Shown: positions 9,463 through 18,612, numbered from the stretch's first letter. The stretch is DNA of 64,000 nt from Streptomyces sp. MJM8645 (GCF_001625365.1 NZ_LJJF01000001.1:4681001-4745000), one strand, 5' to 3'. The notes: generated from the sequence alone by a model not told the origin. A program made the numbers and translations.

Positions 9463-10620
9463 GTGACTTCCCCGGGCAATGTGAATTTTCCAGTGGTGGG
9501 CATGATCGGCGGCGGGCAGTTGGCCCGCATGGCACACCAGGCGGGCATCCCGCTCGGGGTCAGGTTTAAACTCCTCGCCGACACGCCCCAGGACTCCGCC
9601 GCACAGGTGGTCTCCGACGTCGTCCTCGGCGACTACCGCGACCTCGACACGCTGCGCCGCTTCGCGGCTGGCTGCGACGTGATCACCTTCGACCACGAGC
9701 ACGTCCCCACCGAGCACCTGCGGGCCCTGGAAGCCGACGGCATCGCCGTCCGGCCCGGCCCGGACGCGCTGGTCAACGCCCAGGACAAGGGCGTCATGCG
9801 GGCGAAGCTCGACTCCATCGGCGTGCCCTGCCCCCGCCACCGGATCGTCGCCGACCCGGCCGACGTCACCGCGTTCGCGAACGAGGGCTCCGGCTACCCG
9901 GTCGTGCTGAAGACCGTCCGCGGCGGCTACGACGGCAAGGGCGTCTGGGTCGTCGACGGCGAGGAGGACGCGCAGGCGCCGTTCCTGGCCGGCGTCCCGG
10001 TGCTCGCCGAGGAGAAGGTCGACTTCGTCCGCGAACTCGCCGCCAACGTCGTCCGCTCGCCCAGCGGCCAGGCCGTCGCCTACCCGGTGGTGGAGAGCGT
10101 CCAGGAGAACGGCGTCTGCGCCGAGGTCACCGCCCCCGCGCCGGACCTCGACCCGGCCCTCTCCGACGAGGCCCAGCAGCTGGCCCTGCGCATCGCCGGC
10201 GACCTCGGCATCACCGGCCACCTCGCCGTCGAACTGTTCCAGACCAGGGACGGCCGGATCCTCGTCAACGAACTCGCCATGCGCCCCCACAACTCCGGGC
10301 ACTGGACCCAGGACGGCGCCGTCACCTCGCAGTTCGAGAACCACCTGCGGGCCGTCCTCGACCTCCCGCTCGGCGACCCCCGGCCGCGCGCCAAGTGGAC
10401 CGTCATGGTCAACGTCCTCGGCGGCGACTACCCGGACATGTACCACGCCTTCCTGCACTGCATGGCCCGCGACCCCGGCCTGCGGATCCACATGTACGGG
10501 AAGGACGTGAAGCCCGGCCGCAAGGTCGGCCACGTCAACGTCTTCGGGGACGACCTCGACGACGTCCGCGAGCGCGCCCGCCACGCGGCCGCCTACCTGC
10601 GAGGAACGATCACCGAATGA
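9463..10620 (+). CDS. purK: 5-(carboxyamino)imidazole ribonucleotide synthase
   Basis: A 385-residue ATP-grasp enzyme that makes N5-CAIR from AIR, bicarbonate and ATP in de novo purine synthesis. The N-terminal VVGMIGGGQLARM is the PurK nucleotide-fold signature. ATP-grasp landmarks follow: LKTVRGGYDGKGVW, AEEKVDFVRELAANVVRS and NELAMRPHNSGHWT. The length is normal. The GTG start at 9463 follows a likely -10 box (leaderless). Its stop overlaps the purE ATG in an ATGA, so translation is coupled. The product is passed directly to PurE. Confidence 0.95.
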   Translation: MTSPGNVNFPVVGMIGGGQLARMAHQAGIPLGVRFKLLADTPQDSAAQVVSDVVLGDYRDLDTLRRFAAGCDVITFDHEHVPTEHLRALEADGIAVRPGPDALVNAQDKGVMRAKLDSIGVPCPRHRIVADPADVTAFANEGSGYPVVLKTVRGGYDGKGVWVVDGEEDAQAPFLAGVPVLAEEKVDFVRELAANVVRSPSGQAVAYPVVESVQENGVCAEVTAPAPDLDPALSDEAQQLALRIAGDLGITGHLAVELFQTRDGRILVNELAMRPHNSGHWTQDGAVTSQFENHLRAVLDLPLGDPRPRAKWTVMVNVLGGDYPDMYHAFLHCMARDPGLRIHMYGKDVKPGRKVGHVNVFGDDLDDVRERARHAAAYLRGTITE

Positions 10621-11153
10621 CCTCCTCCCCTTCGAGCCCGCTCGTCGGCATCGTCATGGGCTCGGACTCCGACTGGCCCGTCATGGAGGCCGCCGCCCAG
10701 GCCCTCGACGAGTTCGAGATCCCCTACGAGGTCGACGTCGTCTCGGCGCACCGGATGCCCCGCGAGATGGTCGCGTACGGCGAGAACGCCCACCGGCGCG
10801 GCCTCAAGGCGATCATCGCCGGCGCCGGCGGCGCCGCCCACCTGCCGGGCATGCTCGCCTCCGTCACCCCGCTGCCCGTCATCGGCGTGCCGGTGCCGCT
10901 GCGCTACCTGGACGGCATGGACAGCCTGCTGTCCATCGTCCAGATGCCGGCCGGCGTCCCGGTCGCGACCGTCTCGGTGGCCGGCGCGCGCAACGCCGGC
11001 CTGCTCGCCGTGCGGATGCTGGCCGCGTTCGACCCCGAACTGACCGAGCGGATGACCGACTTCCAGGCCGAACTGAACAACCAGGCCACCGAGAAGGGCA
11101 AGAAGCTCCGCGCCAAGGTGGCCGGATCCTCCTCCTTCGGCTTCGGCAAGTAA
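10617..11153 (+). CDS. purE: 5-(carboxyamino)imidazole ribonucleotide mutase
   Basis: A 178-residue class I PurE that converts N5-CAIR to CAIR, the step after PurK. GSDSDWPVMEAAAQ binds the substrate phosphate, SAHRMPREM holds the catalytic histidine, and GAGGAAHLPGM and GVPVPL follow, all canonical. The start is fixed by the ATGA overlap with purK (10617). Upstream in-frame ATGs lie inside purK and give out-of-frame shadow sequence. The C-terminal lysine-rich tail is typical of actinobacterial PurE. Confidence 0.95.
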   Translation: MTSSPSSPLVGIVMGSDSDWPVMEAAAQALDEFEIPYEVDVVSAHRMPREMVAYGENAHRRGLKAIIAGAGGAAHLPGMLASVTPLPVIGVPVPLRYLDGMDSLLSIVQMPAGVPVATVSVAGARNAGLLAVRMLAAFDPELTERMTDFQAELNNQATEKGKKLRAKVAGSSSFGFGK

Positions 11154-11184
11154 CCCCGGCGGCGGGTGGGGTAGAACAGCCGGT

Positions 11185-12399
11185 ATGACTACCGAGCTGG
11201 ACTCCCCCACCCCGCTGGACCGCGCCCGGGCCCTGCTGCGCACCGCCCCCGTGGTCGACGGCCACAACGACCTCCCGTGGGCGATGCGCGAGCAGGCCGG
11301 GTACGACCTCGGCGCGGTCGACCTCGCCGCCGACCAGAGCGACCGTCTGCACACCGACCTCGCCCGCCTCGCGGAGGGCGGGGTCGGCGCGCAGTTCTGG
11401 TCCGTCTACGTGCCGACCCGGCTGGCCGGCGACCACGCGGTGAGCGCCACCCTGGAACAGATCGACTTCGTCCACGCCCTGGTCGAGCGCTACCCCGACC
11501 GGCTCCGGCTCGCCCGCACCGCCGACGACATGGAAGCCGCCCGCGCCGAAGGCCGGATCGCCTCCCTGATGGGCGCCGAGGGCGGCCACTCCATCGACTG
11601 CTCGCTCGCCACCCTGCGGGCTCTCCACGAGCTCGGCGTGCGCTACCTGACGCTCACCCACAACGACAACGTGCCGTGGGCCGACTCCGCCACCGACAAG
11701 CCGGTGGCCGGCGGGCTGACCCGCTTCGGCGAGGAGGTCGTCCGGGAGATGAACCGGCTCGGCATGCTCGTCGACCTCTCGCACGTCTCCGCCGACACCA
11801 TGCGCGACGCCCTGCGGGTCACCGAGGCCCCGGTCGTCTTCTCGCACTCCTCCGCCCGCGCCGTCTGCGACCACCCGCGCAACATCCCGGACGACGTGCT
11901 CGCCCAGCTGCCCGCCAACGGCGGCGTGGCGATGGCCACCTTCGTGCCCAAGTTCATCCTGCCCGCCGCCATCGAGTGGACCCTCGCCGCCGACGAGAAC
12001 ATGCGCGCCCACGGCTTCCACCCGCTCGACACCACCCCGCCCGCGATGGAGCGCCAGCGCGCCTTCGAGGCCGCCAACCCGCGCCCGATCGCCACCCCGG
12101 CCACCGTCGCCGACCACCTCGACCACCTGCGCGAGGTCGCCGGCATCGACCACATCGGCATCGGCGGCGACTTCGACGGCACCGCGTTCCTGCCCGACGG
12201 CCTGGGCTCGGTGGCCGGCTACCCCAACCTGATCGCCGAACTCCTGCGCCGGAACTGGTCCGAGGCCGACCTCGCCAAGCTCACCTGGCACAACGCCGTC
12301 CGCGTCCTGCGCGACGCCGAGTCCGTCGCCGCCGGGCTGCGGGCCGGCCGCCGCCCGTCCATCGCCACCATCGCGCAGCTGGACGGCGTGAAGGGCTGA
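11185..12399 (+). CDS. Membrane dipeptidase (M19, renal dipeptidase) family protein
   Basis: A 404-residue zinc metallopeptidase of family M19, hydrolysing dipeptides including some with D-residues. Metal-ligand motifs appear in order: VVDGHNDLPW near residue 25, SLMGAEGGHSID, LTLTHNDN, LVDLSHVS, VVFSHSSARAV, and HIGIGGDFDG near the C-terminus. No signal peptide or membrane anchor is visible, so it is probably cytoplasmic. It follows purE by 31 bases on the same strand and may be cotranscribed. Its last codons and stop are tandemly duplicated (next entry). Confidence 0.9.
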   Translation: MTTELDSPTPLDRARALLRTAPVVDGHNDLPWAMREQAGYDLGAVDLAADQSDRLHTDLARLAEGGVGAQFWSVYVPTRLAGDHAVSATLEQIDFVHALVERYPDRLRLARTADDMEAARAEGRIASLMGAEGGHSIDCSLATLRALHELGVRYLTLTHNDNVPWADSATDKPVAGGLTRFGEEVVREMNRLGMLVDLSHVSADTMRDALRVTEAPVVFSHSSARAVCDHPRNIPDDVLAQLPANGGVAMATFVPKFILPAAIEWTLAADENMRAHGFHPLDTTPPAMERQRAFEAANPRPIATPATVADHLDHLREVAGIDHIGIGGDFDGTAFLPDGLGSVAGYPNLIAELLRRNWSEADLAKLTWHNAVRVLRDAESVAAGLRAGRRPSIATIAQLDGVKG

Positions 12400-12426
12400 G
12401 ATCGGACGGCGCGAAGGGCTGAGGTC
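12381..12426. repeat. 23-bp tandem duplication across the M19 gene stop codon
   Basis: Two adjacent 23-base copies (12381-12403 and 12404-12426) differ at two positions. The first copy contains the last codons and TGA of the dipeptidase gene. The second lies downstream and reaches the stop codon of the convergent CoA-binding gene. Confidence 0.85.
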
Positions 12427-12838
12427 AGCCCAGCCGCGGGATCTCGACGGCCGGGCACCTGTCCATCACCATGGCGAGCCCGGCCGTCCTGGTCCGCGCG
12501 TACGCGGCCTCGTCGACCACACCCAGCTGGAACCAGACGGCCTTCGCCCCGGCCGCCACCGCCTGGTCGGCCACCTCCCCGGCCAGCGCGCTGTTCACGA
12601 ACACGTCCACCACGTCGACCGGGAACGGGATCTCGGCGAGCGAGGCGTAGCCGGGCTCGCCGAGGACGGTCTCGGCCTTCGGGTGCACCGGCACGACGCG
12701 CTTGCCGTACCGCTGGAGCACCCCGGCCACCCCGTACGCGGCCCGGGCGGTGTTGTCGGACAGGCCCACCACCGCCCAGGTGTCGCCGGTGCCGGTGAGG
12801 ATCTCGCGAACCGTCGCGTCGTCGCCGTAGCTCGTCAT
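12425..12838 (-). CDS. CoA-binding domain protein (YccU-like)
   Basis: A 137-residue single-domain protein with the CoA-binding Rossmann-like fold seen in the N-terminal domain of succinyl-CoA synthetase alpha chains. AVVGLSDNTARAAYGVAGVLQRYGKRVVPVHP is the glycine-rich nucleotide loop region. VDVVDVFVNSALAGEVADQAVAAGAKAVWFQLG follows the YccU/COG1832 pattern. The exact reaction of this family is not established. The ATG at 12838 is chosen because the longer frame starts in proline/alanine shadow sequence. It lies convergent to the M19 gene. Confidence 0.85.
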   Translation of the reverse strand: MTSYGDDATVREILTGTGDTWAVVGLSDNTARAAYGVAGVLQRYGKRVVPVHPKAETVLGEPGYASLAEIPFPVDVVDVFVNSALAGEVADQAVAAGAKAVWFQLGVVDEAAYARTRTAGLAMVMDRCPAVEIPRLG

Positions 12839-12881
12839 GCCGGTGCCAACGACGACCACGGGCGCCGGATTCCCGCAGGCG

Positions 12882-14219
12882 TCAGCTGGGGCGGCCGAGG
12901 GCGCGGTACGTCCAGCCGGCGGCGCGCCAGGCGTCGGCGTCCAGGACGTTGCGGCCGTCGAGGAGGCGGCGTTCGGCGACCACGGCACCGAGGACGGCCG
13001 GGTCCAGCTCGCGGAACTCGGCCCACTCGGTGAGGTGCAGGACGACGTGGGCGCCCTCGGCGGCCTCCATGGCCGAGTCGGCGTAGGCGAGCGAGGGGAA
13101 CATCTTGCGGGCGTTGTCGACGGCCTTCGGGTCGTAGACGGTGACCTGGGCGCCCTGGAGCTGGATCTGGGCGGCGACGTTGAGCGCGGGGGAGTCCCGG
13201 ATGTCGTCCGAGTTGGGCTTGAACGCGGCGCCGAGGACGGCCACCCGGCGGCCCAGGAAGCCGCCGCCGCACTGCTCGCGGGCCAGCTCCACCATCCGGG
13301 AGCGGCGGCGCATGTTGATCGAGTCGACCTCGCGCAGGAAGGTCAGCGCCTGGTCGGCGCCGAGTTCGCCGGCCCGGGCCATGAACGCCCGGATGTCCTT
13401 GGGCAGGCAGCCGCCGCCGAAGCCCAGACCGGAGTTGAGGAACTTGCGGCCGATCCGCTCGTCGTGCCCGAGCGCGGTGGAGAGCAGCGTGACGTCGGCG
13501 CCGGCCGCCTCGCAGACCTCGGCCATCGCGTTGATGAAGGAGATCTTGGTGGCCAGGAAGGAGTTGGCGGCGGCCTTCACCAGCTCGGCGGTCGCGTAGT
13601 CGGTGACCAGGAACGGCACCCCGGCCGCGATCGGCTCGGCGTACACCTCGCGCAGCAGCCGCTCGGCGCGCTCGCTGTGGGCGCCGACGACGATCCGGTC
13701 CGGGCGCAGGGTGTCCTGGACGGCGAAGCCCTCGCGCAGGAACTCCGGGTTCCAGGCGAGTTCGGCGCCCGCGCCGACGGGTGCCAGCGCGGCCAGCCGC
13801 TCGGCGAGCCGGCTCGCCGAGCCGACCGGCACGGTGGACTTGCCGACCACCAGGACCGGGCGGGTCAGGTACGGGGCGAGGCCGTCGATCGCGGCGTCGA
13901 CGTACGACATGTCGGCGGCGAACTCGCCCTTGCGCTGCGGGGTGTTGACGCAGACGAAGTGCACGTCGCCGAACTCCGCGGCCTCCTGGACGGAGCTGGT
14001 GAAGCGCAGCCGGCCGGTCGAACCCTCGTGCCCGGCGACGTGCTTGAGTAGCAGCTCGGACAGCCCCGGCTCGTACATCGGGACGCGGCCGGCGGTCAGC
14101 GTGGCGATCTTGTCGGGGTCGATGTCCAGGCCCAGCACCTCGAAGCCGAACTCGGCCATCGCGGCCGCGTGCGTGGCACCGAGGTAGCCGGTGCCGATCA
14201 CGGAGATGCGGAGGGTCAC
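12882..14219 (-). CDS. UDP-glucose 6-dehydrogenase
   Basis: A 445-residue enzyme that oxidises UDP-glucose to UDP-glucuronate with two NAD+, feeding glucuronate-containing cell-surface polymers. The N-terminal Rossmann motif is VIGTGYLGATHAAAMAEFGFEV. The catalytic cysteine lies in LGFGGGCLPKDIRAF, preceded by the FINAMAE and KAAANSFLATK segments. The C-terminal UDP-binding domain contains VLGAAFKPNSDDIRDSPA. All three Pfam-type domains are complete and the length is normal. It reads away from the acyl-CoA dehydrogenase gene. Confidence 0.94.
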   Translation of the reverse strand: MTLRISVIGTGYLGATHAAAMAEFGFEVLGLDIDPDKIATLTAGRVPMYEPGLSELLLKHVAGHEGSTGRLRFTSSVQEAAEFGDVHFVCVNTPQRKGEFAADMSYVDAAIDGLAPYLTRPVLVVGKSTVPVGSASRLAERLAALAPVGAGAELAWNPEFLREGFAVQDTLRPDRIVVGAHSERAERLLREVYAEPIAAGVPFLVTDYATAELVKAAANSFLATKISFINAMAEVCEAAGADVTLLSTALGHDERIGRKFLNSGLGFGGGCLPKDIRAFMARAGELGADQALTFLREVDSINMRRRSRMVELAREQCGGGFLGRRVAVLGAAFKPNSDDIRDSPALNVAAQIQLQGAQVTVYDPKAVDNARKMFPSLAYADSAMEAAEGAHVVLHLTEWAEFRELDPAVLGAVVAERRLLDGRNVLDADAWRAAGWTYRALGRPS

Positions 14220-14345
14220 GGGTTCCCCTTTGTGCGGACTCGACCTGTACGGGTGCCTCTGATGCTATCCGCCCCGACGGATCCGGCCTCGATCGCCCGT
14301 ACGCCGGGGACGCTAGGCAGCCGCAGGTCGGAGCCCTAGGATCTC

Positions 14346-14357
14346 TACTGAACGGTA
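14346..14357. promoter_or_regulatory. Candidate TetR-type operator upstream of acyl-CoA dehydrogenase
   Basis: TACTGAACGGTA is a 12-base palindrome with one mismatch, about 43 bases before the dehydrogenase ATG. It overlaps a possible -10 (TAGTTA, 14356-14361). Boxes of this general form control fatty-acid genes in actinobacteria through TetR-family repressors. Assignment here is inference from form and position. Confidence 0.4.
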
Positions 14358-14400
14358 GTTAACACCGGATCGACTTCGATCACTGGACGAGGCGGGCATC

Positions 14401-15567
14401 ATGGCGGGCAGCGCAGGGGCGGCTGACTTCGATCTCTTCCGTATCTCCGAGGAGCACGAGATGCTCCGTGAGGCGGTGCGTTCGCTGGCCGAGGCGAAGA
14501 TCGCTCCGTTCGCGGCGGAGGTGGATGAGCTGGGGCGGTTCCCGCAGGAGGCGTTGGACGCGTTGCGGGGCAGTGATCTGCATGCGGTGCACGTGCCGGA
14601 GGAGTTCGGTGGTGCGGGGGCGGATGCGCTGGCGACGGTGATCGTGATCGAGGAGGTGGCGCGGGTGTGTGCGTCGTCCTCGTTGATTCCGGCGGTGAAC
14701 AAGCTGGGGTCGTTGCCGGTGCAGTTGTCGGGTTCGCCGGAGTTGAAGGCGAAGTACCTGGGGGCGTTGGCGCGGGGTGAGGGGATGTTCTCGTACTGCC
14801 TGTCGGAGCCGGAGGCGGGTTCGGACGCGGCGGGGATGCGGACCCGGGCGGTGCGGGACGGGGACTTCTGGGTGCTGAACGGTGTGAAGCGCTGGATCAC
14901 GAACGCGGGCGTCTCCGAGTTCTACACGGTGATGGCGGTGACGGATCCGGAGCTGCGGTCGAAGGGGATCTCGGCGTTCGTGGTGGAGAAGGGCGATGAG
15001 GGGGTGTCGTTCGGTGCGCCGGAGAGGAAGTTGGGGATCAAGGGTTCGCCGACGCGTGAGGTGTACTTCGACAATGTGCGGATTCCTGCGGACCGGATGA
15101 TCGGTGCGGAGGGGACGGGTTTCGCGACGGCGATGCGGACGTTGGACCACACGCGGGTGACGATCGCGGCGCAGGCGGTGGGGATCGCGCAGGGGGCGTT
15201 GGACTACGCGAAGGGGTATGTGAAGGAGCGGCGGCAGTTCGGGAAGGCGATCGCGGAGTTCCAGGGTGTGCAGTTCATGCTGGCGGACATGGCGATGAAG
15301 CTGGAGGCGGCGCGGCAGTTGACGTATGCGGCGGCGGCGAAGTCGCAGCGTGGGGACGGGGATCTGACGTTCTTCGGGGCGGCGGCGAAGTGCTACGCGT
15401 CGGATGCGGCGATGGAGATCACGACGGATGCGGTGCAGTTGCTGGGCGGGTACGGGTACACGCGGGACTATCCGGTGGAGCGGATGATGCGGGACGCGAA
15501 GATCACCCAGATCTACGAGGGGACCAACCAGGTCCAGCGCATCGTCATGGCCCGCAACCTGCCGTAG
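14401..15567 (+). CDS. Acyl-CoA dehydrogenase
   Basis: A 388-residue FAD enzyme that introduces the alpha-beta double bond in acyl-CoA thioesters during beta-oxidation or branched-chain amino-acid breakdown. Signature 1 is YCLSEPEAGSDAAG. The C-terminal signature is LLGGYGYTRDYPVERMMRDAKITQIYEGTNQVQR, with the likely catalytic glutamate in IYEGT (short/medium-chain type position). The ATG at 14401 is well supported. The gene uses G-ending codons (GCG, GTG, TTG, GGG) far more than its C-ending neighbours such as purK, so its codon choice stands out. It is monocistronic with a possible operator upstream. Confidence 0.93.
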   Translation: MAGSAGAADFDLFRISEEHEMLREAVRSLAEAKIAPFAAEVDELGRFPQEALDALRGSDLHAVHVPEEFGGAGADALATVIVIEEVARVCASSSLIPAVNKLGSLPVQLSGSPELKAKYLGALARGEGMFSYCLSEPEAGSDAAGMRTRAVRDGDFWVLNGVKRWITNAGVSEFYTVMAVTDPELRSKGISAFVVEKGDEGVSFGAPERKLGIKGSPTREVYFDNVRIPADRMIGAEGTGFATAMRTLDHTRVTIAAQAVGIAQGALDYAKGYVKERRQFGKAIAEFQGVQFMLADMAMKLEAARQLTYAAAAKSQRGDGDLTFFGAAAKCYASDAAMEITTDAVQLLGGYGYTRDYPVERMMRDAKITQIYEGTNQVQRIVMARNLP

Positions 15568-15576
15568 CCGGACGGC

Positions 15577-15640
15577 GCCTCGGCCCCGACCGCGCCTCGG
15601 CCTCGACCGCGCTTCGGCCCCGACCGCGCCTCGGCCTCGA
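15577..15640. repeat. 17-bp tandem repeat, nearly four copies
   Basis: The unit GCCTCGGCCYCGACCGC begins at 15577, 15594, 15611 and 15628, the last copy being partial. Copies differ by one or two bases. It starts ten bases after the dehydrogenase stop codon and ends before the likely promoter of the next gene. Confidence 0.85.
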
Positions 15641-15684
15641 AAAGCGGGCGACGGCGGGCGGCCCCGCTTCGTAGGCTGCCCGCC

Positions 15685-16167
15685 ATGTCCTCCGCACTGA
15701 GCCTGGCCCGGATCACCCCCGACACCATCGACGCCGCCCTCGCCCTGAAGGTGCGCCCCGACCAGGAGGCCCTGGTCGCGCCGGTGGCGACGTCGCTGGC
15801 CGAGGCGTACGCCCACGGGGACACCGCCTGGCCCCGGCTGATCATGGACGGGGAACGGCCGGTCGGCTTCGTGATGGCGTTCTTCGACATCAGGTTCAAC
15901 CCCGAGCAGCCGGACGACCGCCCCCGCTCCGGCCTCTGGCGCCTGCTCGTCGACGCCGAGCAGCAGCGCGGCGGCTACGGCCGCTTCGCCGTCGAGCAGG
16001 TCTGTGCCGAGATCCGCCGCCGGGGCGGCACCCGCGCCACCGTCACGTACGTCCCCGGCCCGGAGGGCCCCGCCGCCTTCTACACCGGCCTGGGCTTCCG
16101 CCCGACCGGCGAGACGAGCGGCGACCAGGCGGTGGCGGAGCGGGAGTTGGAGCCGGCCACGTCCTAG
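15685..16167 (+). CDS. GNAT-family N-acetyltransferase
   Basis: A 160-residue acetyl-CoA-dependent N-acetyltransferase. The acetyl-CoA pyrophosphate loop is in LWRLLVDAEQQRGGYGRFAVEQV. Strand 4 (RPVGFVMAFFDI) and the C-terminal AAFYTGLGFRPTGE motif are typical of the spermidine/amino-group acetyltransferase branch. The substrate is unknown. TAGGCT at 15672-15677 ends seven bases before the ATG, so the mRNA is probably leaderless. The methyltransferase gene follows 30 bases later. Confidence 0.86.
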   Translation: MSSALSLARITPDTIDAALALKVRPDQEALVAPVATSLAEAYAHGDTAWPRLIMDGERPVGFVMAFFDIRFNPEQPDDRPRSGLWRLLVDAEQQRGGYGRFAVEQVCAEIRRRGGTRATVTYVPGPEGPAAFYTGLGFRPTGETSGDQAVAERELEPATS

Positions 16168-16197
16168 AGTCGGCGGTGACGAGTAGGGTGCCGGACC

Positions 16198-16866
16198 ATG
16201 ACCGAGCCGGACTTCCTCACCACGACCAGGGCGTTCTACGACGCCATCGCCGTCGACTACGCCGACCGTTTTCGCGACGAACTGGCCGGTGAACCGCTGT
16301 CCCGGGCGGTGCTCGCGGCCTTCGCCGATCTGGTCCGCGCCGAGTCGGCCCGCACCGGGCGTGCGGACGGCCCGGTGGCCGAACTTGGCTGCGGCCCCGG
16401 CCGGGTGACGCACCACCTGCACGGCCTCGGCCTCGACGTCCGCGGCATCGACCTGTCGCCGAGGATGGTCGAGCTGGCCCGCGCGACGTACCCCGGGCTG
16501 GACTTCGCCGAGGGTTCGCTGTTCGACCTCCCGCTGCGCGACGGCGAGTTGACCGGCGCGGTCGCCTGGTACTCGATCATCCACACCCCGGCGGAGCGCC
16601 TGCCGGAGGTGTTCGCCGAGTTCGCGCGGGTGCTCGCCCCGGGCGGCCACCTGCTGCTCGCCTTCCAGGTCGGTGACGAGCCGCTGCGGATCGACCAGCC
16701 CTTCGGCCACCCGGTGACGCTGGACTTCCGCCGCCAGCAACCCGACCGGATCGCGGAGTTGGTCCGCGCGGCCGGCTTGCGGCTCACCTCCCGCACGCTC
16801 CGCGAGCCGGAGGAGGGCGTGCAGCCGACCCCGCAGGCCTACCTGCTGGCCCGCAAGCCGGCCTGA
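16198..16866 (+). CDS. Class I SAM-dependent methyltransferase
   Basis: A 222-residue soluble methyltransferase with a canonical SAM-binding motif I (VAELGCGPGRVTHHL). An acidic motif II (VRGIDLSPRMVELA) and a methyltransferase-11 style core (FAEGSLFDLPLRDGELTGAVAWYSIIH) follow. The substrate cannot be inferred. TAGGGT at 16184-16189 lies eight bases before the ATG, suggesting its own leaderless start in addition to any read-through from the GNAT gene. Confidence 0.88.
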   Translation: MTEPDFLTTTRAFYDAIAVDYADRFRDELAGEPLSRAVLAAFADLVRAESARTGRADGPVAELGCGPGRVTHHLHGLGLDVRGIDLSPRMVELARATYPGLDFAEGSLFDLPLRDGELTGAVAWYSIIHTPAERLPEVFAEFARVLAPGGHLLLAFQVGDEPLRIDQPFGHPVTLDFRRQQPDRIAELVRAAGLRLTSRTLREPEEGVQPTPQAYLLARKPA

Positions 16867-16999
16867 GCCGCCCGAGTCGTCTGGGGCGGCGGTGACAGCG
16901 GCATGACAGTGGTGCCGGTGGGGTGTGAGAGGTCTGACAGCGGGTGCCCCGAGCCTTGGTGACTGCGCGTCAGTCCACCGAAACGGGAGGCCTTGCCCC

Positions 17000-18592
17000 A
17001 TGCCCCGACCCCGCCTCACCTCCGCCTTCAGAACCGGTGCCGCCGCGGTCGCCGGGCTGCTGCTGGCCGGTCTCGCCCCGGCCGCCCCGGCCGCCTCGGC
17101 GGCGGCGGCCCCGGTGCCCCGGCTGGACTGGCGGTCCTGCGTACCGGACTTCGACTGCGCCCGCGCCACGGTGCCGATGGACTACCGCGACCCGGCCGGG
17201 CGCACCGTCGAGCTGGCCGTCATCCGGCATCCCGCGACCGACCCGGCGCACCGGATCGGCTCGCTGTTCTTCAACCCCGGCGGCCCGGGCGTGCCCGGCA
17301 CCCAGGCGCTGCCCGCCGTGTACGGGATGCTCCCGGCGCAGGTGCGGGAGCGGTTCGACCTGGTCGGCTTCGACCCGCGCGGCGTCGGCGACTCCACCCT
17401 GCCGCAGTGCTTCCCGGACGCGGCGGCCGAGCAGGGCCTGCTCGCCGGGCTGCCGGCCGGCTACCCGGTCGGCGCCGCCCAGGAGTCGGCCTGGGCGACG
17501 ACGTACGCGCGCTTCGGCCGCCAGTGCGCCGACAACGAGCGGACCGGCCTGCTCGCCCACCTGTCCACCGCCGACACGGCCCGTGACCTGGACCTGCTGC
17601 GCGCCGCCGTAGGCGACCGCCGGCTGAGCTACCTCGGCACCTCGTACGGCAGCTACCTGGGCGCCACCTACGCCAACCTCTTCCCGACCCGGGTGCGCGC
17701 GATGGTGCTGGACAGCGCCCCCGACCCGGTCGCCTGGTCCACCGGGCGCTCGCCGCAGCAGCGCGCCCTGCCGCCGTTCCTGCGCACCGGCAGCGACCTC
17801 GCCGGCGCCCGCACCCTCGACGCCTTCCTCGACCAGTGCGCCGACGCCGGCCCCACCGCCTGCGCCTTCGCGGCGGCGGACCGGGACGCCACCCGCGCCA
17901 AGTTCGCCGAACTGCTCGACCGGCTCGGCCGGACGCCGGTGACGCTCGGCACCCCTCCGGCGGCGGTCACCTTCGACCAGGCCTCCACCGCCTCCACCGT
18001 CCTGCCGATGCTCTACGCCGCCACCCCGGTGCCGAACGCCCCCGGCACCGGCTGGCCGGCGCTGGGCGGACTGCTGCAGCAGCTGTGGACCGCCGCCCCG
18101 GACGCCTCGGCGCCGCTGCCGACCGGCGGCCAGCCCAAGCAGGCGCAGACCCTCGGGGCGCTCTGCGCCGACACCGTCAACCCGCCCGCCTCCGGTGCCG
18201 ACCCGGCCGCCGACACCACCTACCCGGCGCTGTCCGCCCTCGCCCGGGCCCGTGCGGGCGCCACCGGCCCGTACCTGGTCTGGCAGAACCAGCGCTGCGC
18301 CGCCTGGCCGGCCGAGGCCGCCCGGGACCGCTACACCGGCCCGTGGAACCGGCCGACCTCCGCGCCGATCCTGGTCGTGGCCCTCACCGGCGACCCGGCC
18401 TGGCCCTACGAAGGCTCCCGCGCGCTGGCCGACACCCTCGCCCGCGGCCGCCTGCTGACCGTCCGCGGCTACGGCCACACGGCGCTGGGCAACCCGAGCG
18501 CCTGCGCCTGGGACCGCGAGCAGCGGTACCTGGTCAGCGGTGAGCTCCCGCCACCCGGCACGGTCTGCGAGCCGGACCACCAGGCGTTCTAG
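17000..18592 (+). CDS. Secreted alpha/beta hydrolase with TAP-like C-terminal domain (tripeptidyl aminopeptidase type)
   Basis: A 530-residue exported serine hydrolase. Residues 1-35 form a signal peptide, with twin-arginine-free basic residues, a hydrophobic Ala/Leu core and an ASA cleavage region. The nucleophile is in LGTSYGSYLGATYA, the acid in VVALTGDPAWPYEG and the base in GYGHTALGN. The end is a TAP-like domain with SACAWDREQRYLVSGELP. Relatives in Streptomyces remove tripeptides from secreted proteins. The ATG at 17000 (GGGAGG upstream) begins the signal peptide; the longer frame from 16925 lacks support. The MarR gene follows. Confidence 0.9.
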   Translation: MPRPRLTSAFRTGAAAVAGLLLAGLAPAAPAASAAAAPVPRLDWRSCVPDFDCARATVPMDYRDPAGRTVELAVIRHPATDPAHRIGSLFFNPGGPGVPGTQALPAVYGMLPAQVRERFDLVGFDPRGVGDSTLPQCFPDAAAEQGLLAGLPAGYPVGAAQESAWATTYARFGRQCADNERTGLLAHLSTADTARDLDLLRAAVGDRRLSYLGTSYGSYLGATYANLFPTRVRAMVLDSAPDPVAWSTGRSPQQRALPPFLRTGSDLAGARTLDAFLDQCADAGPTACAFAAADRDATRAKFAELLDRLGRTPVTLGTPPAAVTFDQASTASTVLPMLYAATPVPNAPGTGWPALGGLLQQLWTAAPDASAPLPTGGQPKQAQTLGALCADTVNPPASGADPAADTTYPALSALARARAGATGPYLVWQNQRCAAWPAEAARDRYTGPWNRPTSAPILVVALTGDPAWPYEGSRALADTLARGRLLTVRGYGHTALGNPSACAWDREQRYLVSGELPPPGTVCEPDHQAF

Positions 18593-18612
18593 CCCTGCCC
18601 GGCGGCCCTGGT

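Noticed and set aside
15577..15640. CRISPR-like array
   Set aside because: Repeats are 17 bp with no spacers, so a simple tandem repeat; the same holds for 30549-30640. No cas genes are present.
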